NCBI GenBank assembly: GCA_022661535.1
Contig: JAKULF010000001.1
Coordinates: forward strand, 3,472,001 to 3,536,000
DNA length: 64,000 nucleotides
Source: Eutypa lata
Lineage: Eukaryota > Ascomycota > Sordariomycetes > Xylariales > Diatrypaceae
Direction: 5' to 3'
A program made the position numbers and the translations under genes. Shown in pieces: positions 58,146-64,000 of the stretch; position 1 is the first letter of the stretch, and each line of letters opens with the position of its first letter. Under the pieces are notes generated by a model. It was not told the DNA's origin, did no database searches, and saw only the letters and a program-made list of their open reading frames with translations.

Positions 58146-61100
58146 ATGTTTAGAACTACTAAAATTCTCCTACCTAATGTTATTCGGCGACACCAGTATA
58201 GGGCGAGGCCCTATGCTACTATTGTTGGAATCGACGGCGCGCAGCAGGATGTAAGCTTCTCCGACCTAGAGAACTCATCGAACAGAGCAGCATGGTTCCT
58301 CGCCGAGAAAGTAGCGGATGAAAACGTCTTCTATATGGGACCCAACGACATACGATATCTCATATGGGTTATAGCAGCCATCAAGACAGGGAAATGTGTA
58401 AGTTACAAATTCGCAAGCTTATCAGTAGCTGGCCTATCATGGTGATGCCATAGCAACCACCTTGGAGGATCACAACTAAAATAATTCTTAAATATTGTTC
58501 CCTCTCTATCCAACCAGATCCCAGCAAACAAATGCTTTTTCGAAACAGTAGGAGCAAAGACTCTCCTCTATGCCCCTGAAGCTGGTGATCTCTTAGCACC
58601 CCTTCGGAGTGCTACTCAATGATCAATCAATCATGTTCCCTCTCCTTCCTACCAAGAACTAATGAGTAAGTATTCCACGGCGCCGTACACCTTTGAGAAG
58701 TCATTCGATGATGCCCAAGACACGAGATTCATGGGCCTCCATACGTCGGGAACGTCAGGGCATCCAAAGCCTATATACTGGACCAATTTGGCACTTACTA
58801 CAATCCCTTCGTGTCTGGATCGATCTGTCAGAGACCATGATGGTAATGGTTCAAACTTGATGAAAGACCTTTTCCAAGGCAACAATATTCTTCTTCTATT
58901 TCCACTGTCTCATGTAAGTCGACAACTCGACTACAACTACCTTGTCGGACTGCAGCTGACTTGTGATCCTAGTTTGGTGGCATGGGCTCGGCCTTGTCTA
59001 GCATTTACTGTGACAACACGGTGATTCTCCCAGCACCGGGTGTGCGGCTGAGCCCTGAGAACTACACAATTCTCCTCCAACACGGCAGATGCACCGCTAC
59101 TGCCGCACCTCCTTCTATCCTAGAAGCTATGCTGAGCTGCCCTCCCGGGGTAGATGCCCTAGCTGAGCTAAAACGCGTCGCTTACACGGGAGGGCCCTTG
59201 AACCCTGTCCGCGGGGAGGCCTTAGCTAAGCTACTGCCACACCTATTTACTATCCTTGCCAGTACCGAAGGTGGAATAGGCCGTTTCGTCTCTTCAGGCG
59301 ATAGCTCTCATTGGGGCACTTTCAAGTTCGTCGACTTGGGTCAACGCATGGAGGAAGTTGCACCGGGGATCTACGAGCTTGTGTACCCGCGGACGGAACT
59401 CGTTAGTCGGACGCACGCATTTTTCCACACGCATCCCCATCTAAACCTAGAATTCCGCACTTCAGATCTATTCTCTCCTGTTGATGGTCAGGATGGCTGA
59501 TGGAGATACAGAGGCCGCGCCGACAACTGGGTTGCTATGTCGAATGGACTCAAGATGGACCCGACAGAAATGGAGCACACCATCGCTTCCCATCCGGATG
59601 TCACTGGAGTTCTCGTGGCGGGTTCACACCGCTTTCGGCTTTGCTTGCTGATCGAACTGAAGAAGGAAGTAATAGACCCATCATTGGAGAACATCTGGCC
59701 AACCATCGAGGCAGCTAACAAGAAAGTGCCCAAATTTGGGCGTGTTCCGAAGGCGTTAGTTTTGTTTGCTACGCTGGACAAGCTATTCTTGCGAGCTGGC
59801 AAAGGCACCATCCAACGTAGATTAACTATTCAGGTCTATGAGGAAGAAATCGATAGATGATATGCAGAGGTTGAAGAGGGGCTTCTAACTAGTGGAATAT
59901 CTCTCCCGCCCTCGACTGAGCCTCAAGATCTGATACCATTTCTAGGGGAGTTATGTTCCCAGACCCTTCTCGATGATGACAACAGGGGCGATATCGGCAT
60001 TGATGACGATCTTCTAGGCTTCGGTCTCGACTCACTTTCCGCGTTCATACTTTTGGCGCGGTTGAGGGCGGCTTTGCGGAAGCACGGTGTCAAGGCACAA
60101 AAAGTGCAGACCATAGACAGCAAGCTTCTGTACGCCTCAAAGACACTCAGGCAGCTTGCCGGAAAGCTATCGCAAGTTCTAGCTACAACCGGAATCTTGA
60201 GTGGACCTGTCCAGCAGGACTTCGACCATGCAACGATACGGCTATTAGAGAAGTACGACACTGAACTCCAGGGGATTGTTAAGACCAATGCGGAGCAAAT
60301 AGTAGATAATCCCAGTACCCAAGTTGTCGTACTTACTGGATCCACCGGCTCCCTGGGATCTTATATCCTGTCCTCTCTCCTTGCTAGAAGCGATGTGAAA
60401 AAGGTGATCTGTCTCAATCGAAATGGAGATGCAAAAGCGCAGTCTACCTCACTTAGAGTGCGTGGTCTTCCAGAATTCAATATTGACTCTGAGCGGGTCA
60501 AATTTCTCCAGGTCAAGCCCGTGGAGCCGAAGCTCGGCTTGACGGATGAAGATTAACTACACCTCACTTATGCGCGAGACGACCTCAATTATTCACAACG
60601 CTTTCCCGGTCAACTTCTTGCTTAGCCTCGAGTCGTTTGAGCCACAGTTTCAATATCTACTCAACTTGCTCAGGCTAGCGTTTGAGGGCCAACGCCACCC
60701 AGCGGTGATATTCGTGTTAAGTATTACCGCCGCAACATCACTAGCAATCAAAGGACTCCAGGGAACCATTCCAGAAGATGTCCTTGAGCCTGACCAAGCA
60801 AAACACCTACTCCCCCAGGGCTATGCTCGAGCAAAGTACATTTGCGAGCGTCTCCTGGCAACCTACGCCTCGATTGTAGGGAGACCAGCTGCCGTGCTCA
60901 GGGTTGGACAGATACGTGGCCCCCTTTCCGGAACGGGGGTCTGGAACGTATCAGAATGGGTGCCTTCTCTTGTTCTGAGTTCCAAGTATCTTGAAGCTAT
61001 CCCAGGCTCCCTAGGTAGCGCTGATATTGACTAGGTCCCGGTCGATAAGGTAGGTGATATAGTGGCGGAGATAGTGTTTGTTGTTGCTTCGAAGCGCAAG

Positions 61101-61435
61101 GGCTCGGCGGGGCGATTCCTGGTGTACAATGTGGTTAACCCGGAGACGACCACTTGGACGCATTATTACCTGCGTTTAAAGCGATCGGGCCTTTGACTGT
61201 CGTATCTGCTGCCGAGTGGATTGACCGACTCGAAAGGAGCGATAAGGGGTCTCATGTTATTCGTGAGAACCCTGCTGCCAAAATTATTGATTTCTATAAG
61301 CAGATAATGGTGGACAACAAGACCACAGCCAAGGTCGAAACTGGCAACTTGCTACAAGCGAGTGAGACCGCAGCTAGTCTGTCCCCGGTAAAAGAGGAAC
61401 ACATGACGCGGTGGATTCAGGGCTGGGGAATGTGA
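58146..61435 (+). pseudogene. NRPS-like adenylation-thiolation-reductase, inactivated
   Basis: Similarity to fungal adenylate-forming reductases runs the full length. The adenylation domain has HTSGTSGHPKPIYWTN and the RGRADNW / NGLKMDP region; the thiolation domain has GFGLDSLSAF with its phosphopantetheine Ser; the reductase has the NAD(P) loop TGSTGSLGSYIL. Two introns (58398-58517, 58914-58972) keep proper sites and phase. The frame is broken six times: TGA at 58620, TGA at 59498 and TGA at 59858; a frameshift at about 60554 fitting a 4-bp insertion; TAG at 61032; and a 1-nt loss near 61155. Intact relatives load an acid, hold it on the carrier domain and release it as aldehyde or alcohol. 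With lesions in all regions no complete enzyme can be made. Confidence 0.88.
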
Positions 61436-61693
61436 TGCAGTTTCATTTTCTAAGTTGCAGCCTTTCCAATTTTAGTTTTAGAAAATATCTGACACTCCCT
61501 ATCGGATTCTGTATAGGAACCCTAAAATTGGGTGGCTCTGCTAAGGGGTCCACTAGAATAAGAATTAACCATATATAAAGTAGTGAGAGGTGATCGTACA
61601 ACTCAGAGGGGTCTACTAACTAGCTAACAGCTACTGGTAGGGCGGCTGTATCGACCATCATCATTACAATATACTTATAGAGAAACCTCCCAT

Positions 61694-63079
61694 CTAATCG
61701 TCAACTATACTAGGCACTCTAAGAATCGGATACACTGGCTCGCCATCCTCATCCCAATACTTTGGCATCGTCGGCTGGGGTCTGCCACCCCTCGCCACTG
61801 GCAGGACATCCCCGACGAACATCCCCTCTACAAGCTGCCAGATGCGCCTCCTGTTGCGCGGGCCATTAGGCACTCTCAGTTGGTCATAGCAGATGACATC
61901 CATTGACGTAGATGTAGGGATTTTGGACAAGCGGTGCCGCACAGCAAGCTGGCTTAGTGAGCGAACTAGTTGTTCCCAGTCTAGTGTCGTCGTCGGATCG
62001 GCGCTCCCAATCGTTGCGATGTCAAGGTCCCAGAGAAAGGGGAGCAGTCGGCCGTAGACGAGCATCTCCTTCCATTGTTTTTGTGGTAGGAGCCGGGTAG
62101 AATGACGAGGTAGGGCCGTCTTGGTGTTGAGGAATGACGTGATATGGTCTTGGAGTTCCTGCGGCAGCGCTAGGAAGCGCTCCTGGAATCCCTTGATCTC
62201 GGGAGTCACCGGCTCTGGTGTAGGAACCTCCAAGTTATCTAGAAGCATATCTGTTAATCCCGGCGCATACACCGGATCAGCCATACACTACGCGTGTGTA
62301 AATTAGTAAGTAGTTAACTAATGTCACCCATCTCCTTTTATATCGGACACACTCGTATAAGATTAAAAAAAGTAGACCTTCAAGGAGATACCTAAAGTAC
62401 TTACCCAATGCTGAAAACCACCTCTAGGCAAGAACGAGTCCAACTCCACAAACTCATACGGCATGTAGTAAAGTTGATGCATCAAGACGTATTCGTTGAA
62501 CTCGCCGGCCATGATCTCATTGTCGTGGGCGTCGAACCGCATGCGGAGGACCTTCCATAGAGTCCGCAGCGACCGGACGCGAACACCACCGCGCCACCGC
62601 GCCGCCTCTATTACGCGCTCGGCGATGTCCACGCACGCCTCGTGCGCCGCGATGTAGTACGGCATGGAGGGGTTCGAGTCGCCGGGCCGGTTGCGGCCCG
62701 AGTGGACGTTAGCTTGGACCCTAGTCCTGGTCCCGGGATCCGGATCCGGACCCGCCATCCCCTCTCGGTGATCGTTCACAACTGCACCGTCGCCGCGGTC
62801 GCGTTCCAACAGCAGGAACTCATTGTTGTGGTGATCCTCGGTGCAGATTGCGCGGACCGTTTGAATATCCTGATCGGGTCCCTCCCGACGGAAGTCTAAT
62901 CTTGGTATGTCCTTGCGCTTCCCCGCACGATAGTGCACCTCTAAAGTCTCGAACTCCTGGGCGGGGTCGTGAAGGAGCATGACTTGAGTCTGCCACCTTA
63001 GCTCGGGGGCCCAGGGCAGGCCCCCGCTGCTCGTGGGCTGTCGCAGGGGACCACCGCATATTGCGCAGAATAGCGGCAT
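61694..63079 (-). CDS. F-box-like protein with N-terminal CAICGGP motif (422 aa)
   Basis: Exons 63079-62405 and 62287-61694; the 117-nt intron has a GTAAGT donor, a TACTAAT-like branch and TAG acceptor, and the joined frame is open. I chose the start MPLFCAICGGPL at 63079 because fungal proteins of this group usually begin with this Cys motif; the frame is open upstream, with another ATG at 63121. A polar middle part follows (ARWRGGVRVRSLRTLWKVLR) and then DSFLPRGGFQHWC, DPVYAPGLT and an F-box-like helix pair (RFLALPQELQDHITSFL). F-box proteins recruit substrates to SCF ubiquitin ligases; the match here is short, so the role is tentative. Confidence 0.65.
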
Positions 63080-64000
63080 TGGGTTACTCACATCAGGCAG
63101 GGGAAGAGTAGGTAGGTACATGTATGCATGGTTAGCGTTTATAGGCAATGGTGCATCTATTTGGGATTTAGTGAGATAAGAATAGAGTTGGTGCCCATGT
63201 GATGATAATCCGGATTCCTGGGTTGCCAAGTAATTTTGTGTACTTAAAAGAAAGTCGGGCAATAATTGCCAGATGGGGGGTGATGCTCTGCACCCATCCG
63301 AGGGAATCTACCAATGGTTGAACTGGCCGACTCTCTATGTGAGACGGGGCGATGGGGGCGATGCGGCCGCCTAATGCAACGGTGATGACAGGAAATTTAA
63401 CCGCTAAAGCTAGCGTGGGAAGTGGCTGCTTGTGGCTGCTTATAATTACCTAGTACCCCCCTTTTTATATTGCCTGCGAATAAGTCCCTATGATAGTACT
63501 ATTTCACATCATTCATTACATGTGGCTGATTTCATGAAATGAGTTAATAGCAATTGTCTTTCATTAACTAGTTTTTGTGTATCACTATCACTATCACGTC
63601 ATTTGTGTTGTTATTCAAGTCATACCAATGTCAATGCAAAACAGCAACTTGAGACAGCCTGGTCACCATCCTAGCGTGATTCTGAAAATACACATCGGAA
63701 GCTAAAACTGCGGCTGAGGTTACATCCACCAATCATAGAAATTCGATTAAGGCTGAGATCTGTAGTGGTGGCAACTGTTTTGCCTTGCAGCCCTCGAGCA
63801 CCGTGAAATTAATGCGATTATGTAGGATGGTTGGTCAGCGTTGGGGGCCGAAACGCCCACCTCAAGGCTGGGCGACTTGGTCCTCTTAAAAGCATCAAGC
63901 TGCCGCTCATCTTTACCAAATAAGAAATACAGTTGCTAAATTATTCACTCCTCTACTTCCTGAAGTAGCATTTCCAGATGGTCGGAATGGATAACACTTC
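63080..64000. other. Gene-free window end
   Basis: The upstream flank of the F-box-like gene. I see no other coding sequence before the window ends. Confidence 0.45.

Noticed and set aside
63080..63262. N-terminal extension of the F-box-like protein from 63262
   Set aside because: The first codon there is TTG; the conserved Cys motif starts at the ATG at 63079. The ATG at 63121 remains an alternative.

Overview
The window is nuclear DNA of a filamentous ascomycete (Pezizomycotina; a Sordariomycete is my inference). The evidence is short GT-AG introns of about 55-205 nt, fungal-only families (DUF6536, YAT amino acid permease, SLD2, a fungal RING E3, an NRPS-like reductase, long Ser/Thr-rich secreted proteins), low gene density, and a 6.1 kb block of almost pure A/T with the marks of repeat-induced point mutation (RIP). 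I support 22 protein genes and one large pseudogene. No tRNA, rRNA or CRISPR array was recognised. Many genes are spliced; exon limits were worked out by hand from GT-AG sites and reading frame and have not been checked against RNA.

Layout. 0.7-2.2 kb: tandem paralogues with LKDSRWA motifs, the second cut short by stop codons. 3.9-7.4 kb: a REB1-type Myb factor. 9.3-15.4 kb: the AT-rich RIP block, with an internal 185-bp direct repeat. 16.5-18.4 kb: amino acid permease. 20.9-28.0 kb: a single-TM surface protein, a small chromodomain protein and a secreted CBM19-like repeat protein. 30.4-31.4 kb: a Gln/Pro-repeat protein. 32.0-36.1 kb: a divergent pair of membrane proteins (DUF6536 and a three-exon 4-TM protein). 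36.3-38.1 kb: an alpha/beta hydrolase of the homoserine acetyltransferase family. 39.1-47.8 kb: SLD2 (replication initiation), a RING E3, a disordered Pro/Gly-rich protein and a J-domain/zinc-knuckle protein. 50.1-52.3 kb: an Ada-type regulator divergent from a flavin-reductase-like protein. 52.8-61.4 kb: cytochrome P450, short-chain dehydrogenase and a dead NRPS-like adenylation-thiolation-reductase gene. 61.7-63.1 kb: an F-box-like protein.

How the parts fit. The REB1 to permease interval looks like a transposon graveyard. The P450, the SDR and the broken NRPS-like reductase look like the remains of a small secondary-metabolite cluster whose core enzyme has been lost while the tailoring enzymes still read intact. 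The Ada-type regulator and flavin-reductase-like gene share one promoter region containing a 45-bp tandem repeat. The most unusual signals are the transition-only divergence in the AT block, the decay pattern of the NRPS-like gene (including a 4-bp insertion resembling a transposon footprint), a long imperfect hairpin near 49.5 kb, the five-fold PTFDFHPSSTVP repeat protein and the isolated chromodomain protein.
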